Assembly: GCF_000512585.2 (NCBI RefSeq)
Contig: NC_089241.1
Coordinates: 7,644,001 to 7,708,000, forward strand
Direction: 5' to 3'
DNA length: 64,000 nt
Source: Kwoniella bestiolae CBS 10118
Taxonomy: Eukaryota; Basidiomycota; Tremellomycetes; Tremellales; Cryptococcaceae
Below the pieces are notes generated by a model that was given only the letters and a program-made list of their open reading frames with translations, searched no databases and had not been told where the DNA came from. The translations under genes were made by a program, and so were the position numbers. The stretch's first letter is position 1; every line of letters starts with the position of its first letter. Positions 1-12,077 of the stretch are shown here, one piece after another.

Positions 1-989
1 ATCTTCTCGGATACTTTCGGTCTCTTAGCACAGCTCTCTGAAGATGCTGAGGACGAGGAGATGCCTCCTCTGGCTCAGATGGGTTTGATGATGGTTGATT
101 GGTTAGATCCACACAAGACTGTGTAAGTGCTTCTGTTTGATTGGCTGTTGTTGTAGATCAGCTAATGATGGTTATAGTGAAAGAGGAGGCGCTACGATAG
201 ATACTGCTATTCACTTAGACTTGGCTGAGCAGATATTCAGATCTCTATTGACGGAAACTTCCAGTAAGCTGAATCACTACATCTTGTATGGTGTTTAGCT
301 GACCATTTCAATTGCGATTTCTCAGAAGACATGAGGAAAGCCTTAGTATCATTCTTATCGAAACTCAACCTTCCCGAAGCAGATGATAGCTCCGTGCAAT
401 CATGGAGATTGAAATCGCTCATGGCTCTGATACAAGCTATAAGAGCTAAACGACCGTTCGGCGATGCATCTTCGAAGAACGCTTTGGCGAAGTTCGAAGG
501 CGTCTTGCTCAAGCGATATACCGAGTTGGAAGAGTACGACGAAGATGCATTTAGAGGAGAGGGAGGCGAGAATGAGAGAATAGAGGAATTATGGGGATTC
601 ATCGATGATGTGTAAGTTCACCGTTCATTTTTTTTGGACCCGCGTAACATGGTAGTGATGCTGATTTGTCTCATAGTGAGGAGAAAGACATAGATGCTCA
701 GTCGGAAGTTGGGTCACGAAGGGGCAGGAGAGCTTCGTCGACCACTTCGACCCGCCGAGGCTCGGTCACTCCCTCCGTGATCAGCGATGATGATAGGAGT
801 ACGATACTTGGTGATAACTCAGATGAAGATGCGGATGAGACTCCCAGGAAACCTAGAAGTACTGTCGTGGCTAAGCCCAAGTCGAGAGGGAAGAAGATGG
901 AAGTGGTCGAAGAGGAGAGTGAGGAGGATACGGAGGTTGAGAGTATACTTGGTGAGGAGGAGGATGATGAGGACGAGTTGGCTTTGTAG
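1..989 (+). CDS. YCG1: Condensin subunit 3 (CAP-G/Ycg1), C-terminal part
   Basis: This is the 3' end of a gene that begins before the window. The exons I read are 1-122, 178-263, 299-611 and 677-989, which join in one frame to 278 codons including the TAG stop. The visible part has helical repeats with the pieces MVDWLDPHKT, HLDLAEQIFRSLL, LVSFLSKLNLP and NALAKFEGVLLKRY. They resemble the order of motifs at the end of fungal CAP-G, the HEAT-repeat subunit of condensin that helps compact chromosomes in mitosis. The last 90 or so residues are a Ser/Arg-rich then very acidic tail (IGEEEDDEDEL-like), also usual for this subunit. The N-terminal HEAT repeats lie outside the window, so the assignment rests on the C-terminal region. 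A cohesin SA-type HEAT protein is the main alternative. Confidence 0.75.
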
Positions 990-3104
990 TCTTTGGTCCG
1001 ACAGGGTGTGTTTGGGTGACTATTATAGGATTAGGATGATAGTTTTGTATAATGTATTTTTCTTTTTGGGTTTAAGATCTTACTGGTTTATGAGCAGAGA
1101 TCATTCACGTCAGTAAAGTCATTCTCATTTCCGGCGGAAACCAATACAACCGGAAAAGTCGAATCAACCTCGCGTCCAAAGTCCAAGCGTCAACCTACTG
1201 TATCATCATCTCAATTGACTGCTTTGATAAATTCATGTATACCCATAAGCAATCAAACCATCATCCAGACCCTTCCCTCTTCTCCTTCCCTCTTCTCTCT
1301 CCAGACTGAACCCCTGAGCCCTTGAGATTCCCCTCCCCCTCTTACCCCTTTCTGGATGATTCGAACCCGGAACGTCACTTCTCCACTTCGTATCCCTTTT
1401 CATCGTTTCCATGAGCAAGGAGAGTGAAGTGGATGATTGTTCGTTTGAAGAGGTGAAGTACGATTTCTCAGAGATATTGTCCCTTCCTTGGTGGAGGTTG
1501 GAATAGGGAGGGCGGGGGCAGTTGTCGAGAGACGTTTCTAACCCTAAGGTGAGTTCATTTTTGTATATGTATCACTCCAACTGCAAGGGGAATGCTTGTG
1601 ACGAGGTTCAAGCAACCAGGTAGCTCCATGAGGCGGGAGAGATCAGCTTGCCATTTGTGTACTCCTTGTGCTACTCGTCGTGTACTGCTCAATCGCATTT
1701 TCCGAAATACTCATTCAATCGTATATGCTAACTCTCATATTACGCGCAGTGCATTCACCACCCAACTTCCTTATCGCCCAATAACCCTCATCTTCATAAT
1801 CCCAATCCAACTCTACACGAACATTCCTGCTTCACGCTCAGACAGTAATTCCAGGAATGATCGATACTCGTGACACACCGTGGGTTCTACTCCGAGTATG
1901 AGCCACGGGTTGGGGTCTATCAAAGAATGACGGGTTCCTTCTCCTGGAAGGATTGGGTATACTACAGATAAGAAGTGTCTCTTTGTCCTTCCTCTTCGGA
2001 GGAGGGACATAAGGGAAAAAGGTATCATTTATAACGCAATTCCATACCTTTCTTTCTTCCCCCTTCTCTGTCTTTCAGAAGGTGCGCGAAGAGAGAAGAA
2101 GAGATCTCTCCTTGAGAGAGGGAGATCTTGGGAAAACGCGTTTCTCCGTCTGACCTATTCCAAAGTGGAGAGATTGATCGTACTTTTCCTGTTACTCGAA
2201 CTTAGATCATCCATTCTCCTCTTCTTTTTCTTTTGGTTCCGATGTCAATGGGACTCGCATTACGTTCGTTTTGTCCTGGAATTGGTGGAGGGTTATCGGT
2301 GTGATTCTCCAGCGCTCAGGGGATGTTACGTCTGGTAAGAGGGGTAAAGGGAGAATGAGGGATATATACATTTCTACCCGGGTGGAAACGTATAAGCTTG
2401 GGTTGATCCTCTTTTCTCAATGGGATATGGCTGGTCTGGATATGGAATATCATTGCTTTTCAAAACCTCTTCCTATCTTCTTCCTCAACGATCTGATCCC
2501 AATCCATCAATCACATGATCACTTGATCTATCCCTCTCATTATACGGAGAGGCTAGACATCCCCCTCGTCTCTCTTCATTCATCTCCTACCTGATCCCTT
2601 ACGCTCAGAGAATATCCATCCCCCCCTTCTCGAGGAAGTCAAGGGTAGATCCCTGGATATTTGGAGGGGATAGACCAGCGAAGAGATCTTAGATCTAGAG
2701 TCATGCACTCGCGACTTCATACTGGATTTTCCCTTCTGTATCTCATGCGTGATCTCGCCTCCTTCCTCCTTTGAAATGAGGATATGGGTGGATTGGAGAG
2801 CTTGGGGGGATGTGAAGTGCGGGTAGGATTGGTGGATGAGGATGAGATGGATGTGTGTATTGGGCATTGATGTGATTGTCTTTCTACGCTGGGATTGTAG
2901 ATACGGTTTGGATCGTTGGATGTTTGGGAAAGTGGGAAAGAAGGGATTGACAGGGGAGGATTGGAATGTCCAGAGAACCTGTTCAACTCTTCTTCTTTCT
3001 TCTTTGCTGATTAGCTTTCCAATTGTATAATGTGATGTAATGGCACAGATCTCGTATGCATACTTTGCCATGTCGTCGACTACTATACAACCGGAATAGA
3101 AAAT
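990..3104. other. Long intergenic region with no recognisable gene
   Basis: This 2.1-kb stretch lies between the end of CAP-G (+) and the end of VPS28 (-), so two gene tails face each other across it. Open frames here (for example 1592-1873 on + and 2580-3071 on -) have unbiased composition and no family resemblance. A 31-codon ORF at 1411-1506 is listed separately. The strand is strongly CT-rich around 1255-1345 and 2040-2260. A non-coding transcript or long untranslated regions would explain the length, but nothing in the sequence proves either. Confidence 0.5.
1411..1506 (+). CDS. Candidate 31-residue small ORF
   Basis: An ATG at 1411 opens 31 codons ending in TAG at 1506. The product starts MSKESEVDDCSFEEV and ends SLPWWRLE, so it is acidic with a tryptophan pair near the C-terminus. 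The frame above the ATG is closed by a TGA, so this is the first possible start. It lies just after a long pyrimidine tract of the kind found in fungal 5' leaders. It could be a real micropeptide, an upstream ORF of an unrecognised transcript, or chance. I recognise no family. Confidence 0.2.
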   Translation: MSKESEVDDCSFEEVKYDFSEILSLPWWRLE

Positions 3105-4281
3105 CTAGGAAGTCTTGTTACTGCTGCTTAGGGATCTGAAGAATTCGTTATATGCGTTTTCGATGTCGAATAGCATCTATAGAATCATAAACAATCAGCC
3201 TCATCGACTTTCATGAATGATGGGACAGGGACGGAGGGCAGAGTGATGGAAATATGATTTGCAAAATATGGGGAGGGTATCACCCACCTGCCTGGACTGT
3301 TCCTCCGTGATTTCATCGCTCGCTTTCATAGCATTCAGCGTGATAAGCCTATACCCCAGCTAGTCAGTTGGCTCTGCCTATACTTACTATAGACGTTTAG
3401 GAGGGATGAATGTATGAGAAATCATCGTAACCCACCAATGCAGGATCTTCCCTCTGCCTTCCCATTCTCCACTACCCTTGAACCTCGAATACCCACTCAT
3501 GAGGTCCGTAAGGAATGGGTGCAGTTGATCTTTCGCTTTGAGATTGAGCTTGAGGGCGTCCATGAATGTTATGAATGACTGATCGTACGAACAACGCGGT
3601 CAGTCACAATCACTAGGCCACGTTGAGAGGATGGTACTGCTCGGTAAAGAGGGGCGTGACTTGATCGTGCGATACGTCGATGTTACCCACCTGAGTAGTC
3701 TCCGCAACCCATTTACCAGCCTCGGCCCCGCCATCTGTAGCTTCTGCTGAATGCTCGACTGTAGCTGGGACGCCGACTGTCAGGCGGTGGAGTGCCGCTG
3801 GGTGGTCCATCTGTGTTGTATATAGAGTGGATCAGCTTTGGTTTCAATTGCCATGGCAGCGTATTAGATCATCCAATCTTGACCTCAATGATGTCTCCTC
3901 TACATGAGTTAGAAAGGGAATGTTGATGAGCCCAACTCACCTTGAACCGCTTCATAAACGTTTCAACACCGCCTATATCATCCCCCACAAGCTTCATCAA
4001 CGACTTGTACTGCGCCAAGAGCTTTATACATGCTGGAGCGTATCTACGAGCCAGGCCCATCATCGTCAATCACATAATCATTCATACAAGTCCGAGATAT
4101 GTTATGAAGCAAACATAGTGAGAGACGTGACTCACTCCTTCCCATTCACCGAGTCCCTCACATAAGCTCTCTCGAGGTACTCCAAACTGACAATAATACT
4201 ATAAAGCGTAGCGAGGTTCTCGGTCTTCTCTCGTTCGGCGTTGGTAGTCCACAGGCGGACCTCTTCGTCTAGGTTCATCAT
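3105..4281 (-). CDS. VPS28: ESCRT-I subunit Vps28
   Basis: Six exons on the minus strand (4281-4136, 4043-3941, 3810-3691, 3578-3436, 3348-3288, 3176-3105) join to 215 codons including stop, 214 residues against about 221 in human VPS28. The product runs in the family order: EEVRLWTTNAEREK, then LATLYSIIVSLEYLERAYV, CIKLLAQYKSL, GGVETFMKRFK and MDHPAALHRL. The C-terminal four-helix domain follows (SFITFMDALKLNL, LFDIENAYNEFFRSL). Vps28 is part of ESCRT-I with Vps23 and Vps37 and sorts ubiquitinated membrane proteins into multivesicular bodies; its C-terminal domain contacts ESCRT-II. The ATG at 4281 is followed by a second in-frame ATG at 4278, and an ATG just upstream leads at once to a stop. 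It is divergent from the mitochondrial carrier gene. Confidence 0.93.
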
Positions 4282-4836
4282 ATCATTGGTGGAGCTGTGA
4301 AGGGTGTATCCGTTGTCGTCTTATGTCGTCGATCCGTCACGAGGTGTTGTTCGCGCCAAGGTAAATGATTGCGAGATATAGTATAGAATATGATAGTTGA
4401 GAGATGAGTTGTAGTTGAAGATGCTATCTGACATCTCGTCATCGTCATCTATGGTTGAGCGGCTACGGTTAATGTTGAATCGCGCTTAAGCGCTGATCCT
4501 GGTTCTCGTTCGGTGCAGATTGGGTTGTAAGTTATCTTCCTTTATGCAATCATTAAGTGGATCCTACATCCACTATATACCCCTTGATCGTCTATACCAT
4601 CTCTTTGTGACTGTGCTCATCAGCATCTCCATTGTGTAATCAAGATACCGGCATTGTTCTATATATACGAGCTGAGAAGGGGACGGAACTCGTGGACCTG
4701 ATCCATTCAACAAGAAACGTATTCGACATTTTGTTGATAACCAACAATTCACCTCATCGAGCTGTATACTAGGAAGATCTTCATGTGCATAAAATACATC
4801 ACGTACGTACAGACATAACTATCGACCGGATATGCC
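4282..4836. promoter_or_regulatory. Shared upstream region of VPS28 and carrier gene
   Basis: The 555-bp gap separates the starts of two divergent genes, so it should hold both promoters. A TATATATA-like stretch lies at about 4658-4668, roughly 170 bp before the carrier start. I see no other clear element. Confidence 0.45.
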
Positions 4837-6891
4837 TTGTTGAAAAAGAGGTCATTAGATACGAAACAAAGAATGACGGGAGATAGCCTTGGAGAATCCT
4901 CGAGGAGCGTTACCCATCCTCACCCCCATCTGGGCGATAACGGCGGTACACCAAATAATGGGAAAGGCAAAGGCAAGAGCAATGGAAATGGTAATGGTAC
5001 GCGACGCTCTATCCCAGAGTCGGACAAAAGATAACAGTGATAAAGCTGATGTGGGAATGGTGGTCTGATCGAATAGGCGAGATTCACCCCATGGTGGATT
5101 TCACTGCGGGTGTGATAGCTGGTATGTTCTGTATCTCAAGGGTAAACTGGGTTTATTACAAGGATCCGACTGATATTCGCTAAATTGTAGGCGCAGCAGG
5201 TCTGGTAGTTGGTCAACCATTCGATGTGGTGAAAGTACGGTATCAGACCCCAGAGTATGCGGGGAGGTATAAGTCGACATTCGGTGCTTTGGGTATGTGC
5301 GCCTGACCATATGAGAGTGAGGCATGAGCTGATGAGGATGTGGACTGGGTTTAGGCGCTATAGTAAAGGAAGAAAAGGTGAAAGGGCTGTTCAAGGGGGT
5401 TACATCGCCAATGGTGAGTTCCTGCTTTGTGTCTTTGTATCTATAAAAGAGCAATAACTGATAATATGCGGTTACGATTGATAGGCTGGTATAGCATTTG
5501 TAAGTTCTTTAATCCCTTCCCCCTCTTCTACGGGACGTACGAAGTACTAATGTCTTGAAACTACCAGATAAACGGAGTGGTCTTCACCTCTTACTCGTTT
5601 TTTATGAAACTTCAACTGAACCCCGACTCGTCGAATGAGCCGAGTCTGGGACAGATATTCCTAGCCGGAGCAGGGAGTGGGGTGGTCGCTGCGTGAGTTG
5701 TATTGACCTCACCAATCACGGTCCCTATATGATATCCTCAATTCCTCAGTCACTGATGTATTTCTGTAGGACTCTGACATGTCCGATCGAGTTGATAAAG
5801 GTATGTTCCCGTTTATCCTTTCGTATATCCTTGATATCTCCATGCTGTCAACAGCCCACCTGTACGAGAACATCGATTGACATCTCTCCCCCTCGATCAG
5901 ATACGCGAACAATCCGCCCCACCTCACGTGAATACCTCAACTCTGGGCGTGGTCAAGCACATCATACGCACAGATGGGTTCAGAGGATTGTTCAGGGGGT
6001 TCAACGCGACAGCGCTGAGGGATGTAGCGTACGGACCATATTTCTTCACGTGAGTGACACGAGCATATAGTGAAATCCCATCTCACCTCTTCAGGAAGTG
6101 TTTGGCTGACTTCTCTGTGGGATGATATCGTCCAGCTACGAAGCAACCCTACGTTTATTCAAATACATGAAATCGCCCCCTCTTCCCGAGAATACACGGA
6201 GGCATGAGGGACATACTCTGATTGACGAGGCGGAGATGGAACTTTCCAGTGGGCTGAGTTGGCCGGAGTTGATGGCTGCTGGGGGTATCGCGGGGGTGAC
6301 AGCTTGGTTGGTGAGTGTACTTCAGCGTGATGAGATCAATCCCACTCGCACCCGAAGATTCGATAATCTAGAGTCCAGTCAGCCAGCTGAAGATGACGGG
6401 ACGGGAATCTATCAATATCGATATTCCAAAATCACAAGTCTTACGACTAACAACCTCGCGGATATAGGCCACCTTCCCGATAGACGTGTTCAAGACTCGT
6501 ATCCAATCAGCTTCTTCCTCATGGTCATCCACTTCCTCAGACTCGTCCTTGAACCCGAAGAGTGCGATACGCCCCACACTATGGAAAGTAGCCAGTGAAG
6601 CTGTGCAAAAGGAAGGATGGAAAGTGATGTTCGCGGGTCTGGGCCCAACGTTGATCAGGTGAGCTGGAGCTGGAGCTGATGACGACATGTACTGATTCCC
6701 ACTATCCTACCCTTCCCGTCATCCCGCCAATTAACAGAGCTGTACCGGTAAGTCTATCCTTCCCGATCGAACCCGTACCCCGTACCACAACGCTGGTCCC
6801 GCTAGTTCGCTGACTTTGTTCATGCTGGACCAAACAGACAAACATGGTCATTTTCCTGACGTTCGAAGCGTGCGTTGCGGGCCTATCGTGA
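4837..6891 (+). CDS. Mitochondrial carrier family protein (SLC25)
   Basis: Twelve exons (4837-4996, 5077-5121, 5191-5292, 5355-5413, 5485-5499, 5568-5692, 5770-5800, 5901-6049, 6136-6310, 6468-6658, 6738-6747, 6838-6891) give 372 codons. Three carrier repeats are visible, each with its signature: QPFDVVKVRYQT, CPIELIKIREQ and FPIDVFKTRIQ, with the glycine-rich second halves LFKGVTSPM and LFRGFNATALRDV. Such proteins exchange metabolites across the mitochondrial inner membrane with six membrane helices. The signatures fit the carnitine/ornithine/YMC-type branch, but the substrate cannot be read from sequence. The first 50 residues are Gly/Asn/Lys-rich and not part of the fold. Exons 5 (15 nt) and 11 (10 nt) are micro-exons needed to keep the frame. 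The first donor may instead be at 4991 in the same phase. Confidence 0.92.
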
Positions 6892-7731
6892 CCCGAAGAG
6901 CGCAGTATGAGTATGAAATGAAGTAGAAGGATCTTGTCATATCGACACGCATACATCGCACGACGTATATCGTACATCTGCATTCAACCTTATACCTACC
7001 CATACTTCATGCGCGTATGCATTGCATCTAGACTTTGGTTTGTTGACGCACCCATATCACATCGAGTCCTGCTCTCAAGTGAAGATCTGAAACGGAAACG
7101 CAGGAACGTACGCTGCTTCGCCCTTGCACATCCGTACGAATCTTGTATCATCATGATTTGTTTGAGCTGTGCATGGAGACTAACCCCCCATCCCACGAGC
7201 ACAATATCTTCCCAAGCCACTTTACGTGGTCACCCGTCAACCCGTCCCTCGTGACTGGATGGCGTCAACGTAAAACTCTATTCGTATGACGAGTAAGGTT
7301 GTACGTACCTCTCTGCGTGTTTATCTGTTTTATCTGAAACCGTGTTTATGCCATTTCATCTCATCTCATTTTACATCAACATATCCCCATACCTATCGTT
7401 ATGTCTTGTATTGCACTGCGAGTCTAACTGTGGATTAGGCAAGTGAGTGCAAGACTGGAAGATCGACGAGGTTACGCGCAAGGTAATGTGAATTCATAGT
7501 TTATATACCATATACTGAATGATACCAAAAAAAGTGCAATGAGTAAAATACAAACAGATGCAAAAGTCCGAATTGGTAGAAAAATTAGACCAAAATAATG
7601 TCCTATGTACAACTTATCAAGATGATGGTTATGATACACGAATAGATAACTTATAGATATATACTGATTGTCCGTCTTCCCAAAAGCAAGGCAAGATATT
7701 GTCCTGAGACCTTTCGAAAAAGAAATCCGAA
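6892..7731. other. Intergenic region between convergent genes
   Basis: This 840-bp stretch lies between the stops of the carrier (+) and the unknown gene ending at 7732 (-). The frames in it are short and without family features. It probably carries both 3' untranslated regions; no other element was seen. Confidence 0.5.
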
Positions 7732-9494
7732 TTAAGCGTAAATTCTCCACGATTCACCACCCTCCTCCAACTCTTCGTTACCCTCGCATGCCATTGCCAA
7801 GGACTTCCTATTCGTAGTAAGAGGTACGATATCCAGACTGCCCAATTTCTTAGTAATGATGGGAGGAGATAGGGAGATGGGAGTCGAGATGATCTCTTCC
7901 TCTTCATCTTCCTCCAAATCATCAGGATACAGACCGGGAGTGATCAATGCCAATTTACGTTCCAATGTTGGTCGTTGGATTGGTAATGCCCCTATACCAT
8001 CCACATCTACACAAGCGAGAGAGGCAGTATTGACGTTGACGCCCAACAGAGGTCGATCGGCCGAAGAGTTGCATCGCGTCTTGGGAGGGGTGATCGGACC
8101 TTCTTCCTCTTCTTCCTCCGAGTCGGAGATATCCATCATAGCAGGATGTTGATGTTCGAGCTTCTCTTCCACATCCCGTTCGAGATCCTCAGAGGTGAAC
8201 GATTGGTATAACCTCGAACACTTGGTGACTTCCGCAGTGTGACACGCAGGACCGTTCGAAGGATATTCACCCAACGAGAAAGCCTTTCTCAGCGATTTAT
8301 CAGATAATCTACCTCTGTCCAAACCCTCCAACCACCTTCTCTTACCCTCCTCTCGCTCGTATCGCGTGTTGAGTTTCTTGATTTGGCTTATCCTCGAAGC
8401 GATTTGAGTGAGTCGAGCGAGTTGAGAGGCATAGGCCAGCTGGTCTTGAGCGGGCAAGGCATGAGCTGGCGGAATGGAAAGTAAGAATTCCCGAGGAGAG
8501 AGAGACAAGCTTCTGGAAGATGAGGTAGGCGAGGTGGAGAATACAGAAGTGGAAGGGGTGATGGGTGAAGGAGTCGAGTCGGCATCTGATTCATCGTCTG
8601 ACATTGATTGTAGTGATGATGATGAGGATGATCGAGTACGAGGTACAGTCGAGTTGGCAACCCTCTTGTTCAACACGTCACGGCTGATACCGCATGTGTC
8701 GATGATTCGGTTGATCTCAGCTTGTACCTTTGAGAACTCTTCCATTTGCTTGGCCGTTTCCGAAGCGACCGCCCAAGGGAAGTATGAACATGGTAATTCC
8801 TCTTTCAGCAAAGGGAGCACATATCGCCTGTAAGTATCGACCAGCAATGATCGGGCTGCTCGTCGATGTACTCTGGCAGGAGCACAGGGAGGGGCAGCGA
8901 GTGAAGGACGAGGTGGTGCGCAGGACGAGGAACTAGGGAGCAAAGGTGACAGCAGGGAAAGGAGTAACGAAGAGGGAGTTCGTCGAGGAGTGGCTGGGTT
9001 AGGCGAGGATGAGGAGGCGGATGAGGTTGATGCGATACTGGATATGCTGGATCGAGGAGAGCTGGGTACCGTAGTAGGAGCAGTGAAGGACAGTTGCACT
9101 TCCTCTATCACTCGGTGTAATTGAGCGGAACACGAGATCGAGATGGGCAATGTGGTGGTTGTTCCATCGATGAAGTTCACTGTGATGGCTGAGGAGGGTA
9201 GGGAAAAGGTAACGTCGTCAACTATTCCAGAGATCCAACTTGACTTCTCCCCTAAGAGGACATTGGGACATTCGATGTCCTCCTGAAGACATAACGCTCG
9301 ATGAGCGAGGAGTGCAGGTGGGAGGGGGAGTGATCGTGATCTGCGTCAAAGAGTCTCGTCAGCTTGGCATCAAGCTAACCCTAAAAGCAAGGATGTATTC
9401 ACATGTATGCGTGAGTGGGTAAAGGTAGAGTGAACAAGATAGTCAGAGGTGATGGGTTCTCCAAGGTAGGCTGAGGAAGTAATCGAAGGAGCAT
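7732..9494 (-). CDS. Conserved-looking protein of unknown function
   Basis: The long frame has no ATG before residue 190 or so of its open part. I therefore followed it upstream to an acceptor (GACGCAG) at 9341-9342 and a short first exon. Exons 9494-9403 and 9340-7732 join in frame to 567 codons (566 residues). The N-terminus starts MLLRLLPQPTLENPSPL and is hydrophobic and proline-rich. A Ser/Pro-rich section follows, then a helical block of about 70 residues (ARSLLVDTYRRYVLPLLKEE ... QMEEFSKVQAEINRII), more Ser-rich linker, a helical stretch (LARLTQIASRISQIKKLN) and an acidic disordered tail with Asp/Glu runs. A TTATAAA-like box lies at about 9583-9592, some 90 bp before the start. I do not recognise the family. 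The two helical blocks are the only parts likely to fold. Confidence 0.7.
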
Positions 9495-9834
9495 TGTAGT
9501 TGATGAGGTAGGTAGTTCAGAGGATGAAGGATGAAGAATGAATCGATGGACCTTTTTCCCCTCGTCTTGTTTTCCTTGCTTGGCCTTTATAAGTATTTGA
9601 TGGTGGTGGACAGCGTGGTGTGTTGACCAAGATGATCTCTTATCTGATCTTGATTATGTGTGTTGCCGAGTCACCGTAACTTGATGCAGATCCAACACTG
9701 CGACGAGTAAAGATCGACGGGTCGGTGTGACGATACTACTCTTTCTAGAGGTGATTGTGAATATATGGGAGATTGGTTTGTTGTTGTTGGTATTGTTGTG
9801 ATAGCAGTAGTGATGTATAAAAGAGTGTGTAGCG

Positions 9835-9886
9835 GGATGATGTGATGTGAGACGGTTCAGTCTTGGGTGATGTGATGTGAGAATAA
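9835..9886. repeat. Short direct repeat GGTGATGTGATGTGAG
   Basis: Two near-identical copies of a GATGATGTGATGTGAG-type unit lie about 29 bp apart (near 9837 and 9866), separated by ACGGTTCAGTCTT. They sit upstream of the unknown gene that starts at 9494 on the minus strand, so they could be binding sites in its promoter. No known factor is suggested. Confidence 0.5.
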
Positions 9887-10829
9887 CGTTATCTCCCTTG
9901 TGTTATGTCGAATGAACCCGTGTTGGAAGTTGGAGTCGGTCGAGATCGTAATTGATAGGAGCGTAGGATGTTACGTTGATAAGGGATGCAAGATGCAAAA
10001 GGGGAAAATGGAAAGAATAATAGTATGTATAAAGATCAAAAGGGAGAGGAATTGATTGTTTTATATATGACGGGAAGGTGTCGACACGAGGACAGACACA
10101 CAAGACGGGAAAGTGTGAGAAAGTCAAATAATATGGAAATGATCTCTAATGCTATGCACCAAAAGATACAATCTGTCTATATCTGAGATTTCTATTATCC
10201 TATCCGATATGCAAGTCGATTCTGAATTCCCATTCCCAGATCGTAGAAGGACGAGACAAAAGAAGTGATTGGGAAGGTGAAAATGATATATATCAAAGGG
10301 ATGGATCGTCCGTGAGAACTATCAAAAGTTGAGCCAAGCCAAGATGAATCAAGTCGATTTGATTGACGATGGGAAGGTCCAGATTGAGTATGTATTGATT
10401 ATATAGATTGTGAGATATCACTGTTCTTCGAGTGTCCTCTGTGTTTTGCTGGAGTCTAAAGATTCTTGGTTTCTCGTACCAAGATCTATCTATCGATCTA
10501 TATCTGTATTATGGTGTTGTGGTATTATGGAATGATTGATCGTGAATGAATGAAGGGGGAAAAGGTATAACGTGAAGGACGATCTTTCTTTCGATTGATA
10601 TGTGAGACCTCTCTTATGTCTTGTCTTTAGCTTTGATGTTGCGAAATCATAGAGGGGGGATCCGAAGCAATGGGATGGGTATTTTGTGGAATTGGGGGGT
10701 CTGAGATATAGTCGATACGTTGGTTTAGGTGGAGCCGAGAAGGGTAGGATGTCGAGAATATCAATGAAAGATGGAAGAGGGAGATGGTGAATGATGATTA
10801 AAGACGAATGATGAACGAACTGAATTGAG

Positions 10830-10857
10830 CTGGAATGGGAATGGGAATGGGAATAGA
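10830..10857. repeat. GGGAAT hexanucleotide repeat
   Basis: The strand reads TGGAATGGGAATGGGAATGG and continues for one more unit, about four copies of a six-base unit. It is a simple repeat in non-coding DNA. Confidence 0.7.
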
Positions 10858-11518
10858 GATAAAGAGAAAAGCACCCAAAAGCGACCATCTGGACACGTTT
10901 TCCGGATGATTAGGTGATTTGTGTCATACAAATAAAACTAAAAAAATTGACTTTGTATTTTAGTGATGTGTACCTGAACAAGGACAAGTTACAGTTACCG
11001 CAGCGCCGATTTCAAGATCACCCCCCCCCTGGTCCTCATTCACTCCTTGTGTGCGATAGAACATCATCCAGACCCAATTATCATCCATCATCATCATCAC
11101 CGCACAGTCAATTCGACCTAAAACTAATCGAAGCGAACAAGATCCACCCCTTTTCCCTTTTTCCCATACCGATGATTCAGGGTAAAACCAATGCAACAGA
11201 AAGAAAAGAAAAACTTAGCGTCACAGAGTTTGAGCATTTCGGAATGATAATCAGGTATAAACTCCCGAAGGGTCAGAACAAGGTTACCGATAAACCGAAA
11301 GACCGTACGGACGATTTAGGTAATTTCCGTCTATACGTATACTGTAAGCCTCTTGCTGATCGCCTCGGAAACAACACAATACATCACAACATGGCAGCCA
11401 CACTATCACGGGTGGGGAGCGATACGTGATGTTATGATATCCCTATCCCGTTGAATAACAGGCTGGCAACGTACGACGCATACACATCTACATACATGGG
11501 TGATATTGAATTAGATCG

Positions 11519-11547
11519 ATCTCACCATCACCATCACCATCACCATC
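11519..11547. repeat. CACCAT hexanucleotide repeat
   Basis: About four tandem CACCAT units followed by CATCATCG. The run would encode histidines in one frame, but no gene crosses it. It is a simple repeat. Confidence 0.7.
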
Positions 11548-12039
11548 ATCGCCGACAACCATACCTTTCGTGTGCAGGTCAGATCAGATCGCTTAGACTG
11601 ACTGATTGATTGATTGATGCGAGACTGTTTCACCCTCGAACATGGAGTGGGAGCGGAGCGGACAAGCGTGTTCCGAATAAATACACCATCAATCAGATCC
11701 ATCAGACTAATCAAAGGAATGTACTGTATGGTAGAGTAAAGTAAACGCGTATGTCGATCAAAGCAAGGAGGGTGAGTGGACTGTGCTCAAGGAATCAAGC
11801 AATCAATCGTATCAGTGCGTGATCGGCATCTACAAATCACTCAAAGGATGTCTGAGCGGGATACTCTTCGCGTCAAAGGTCAAGCACGAGCACGAAAGAT
11901 AACGAAATTCTGTGGTATGCATTCGTAGTCATCCACATTCCTTATCTCTCATTTCGATTCGACTTGACTAGTCAGCTAGCATGAGAAAGCCAGGACCCAA
12001 AATCCAGAATGAGTGTAATTGCATAATCTCGCCCCTCGT

Positions 12040-12077
12040 AACTGCACTACGGTGTCTTAGCTCGCCGTAGTGCCGTT
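12040..12077. other. Inverted repeat able to form a 13-bp hairpin
   Basis: AACTGCACTACGG at 12040-12052 and CCGTAGTGCCGTT at 12065-12077 are inverted copies with a single mismatch, separated by a 12-nt loop (TGTCTTAGCTCG). It is the cleanest stem I saw in the 4-kb gene-free region. It could be a structured-RNA element, a terminator-like stem or a dimeric protein-binding site. Confidence 0.55.

Noticed and set aside
1340..1375. tRNA-like GATTCGAACCCGG string on the plus strand (minus-strand T-arm)
   Set aside because: The bases flanking the TTCGAAT loop do not pair as a T-stem, and no acceptor or anticodon stem can be built around it.
2580..3071. 163-codon minus-strand frame beside VPS28
   Set aside because: Composition is that of translated CT-rich DNA, there is no family motif, and it lies in the region expected to be the 3' untranslated end of VPS28.
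10490..11429. Two frames of 132 and 171 codons in the gene desert
   Set aside because: They translate simple repeats and homopolymer-rich DNA, and the plus-strand one lacks an ATG at its start.
11519..11547. CACCAT run resembling a histidine tag
   Set aside because: It is a simple hexanucleotide repeat in non-coding DNA without any adjoining gene.
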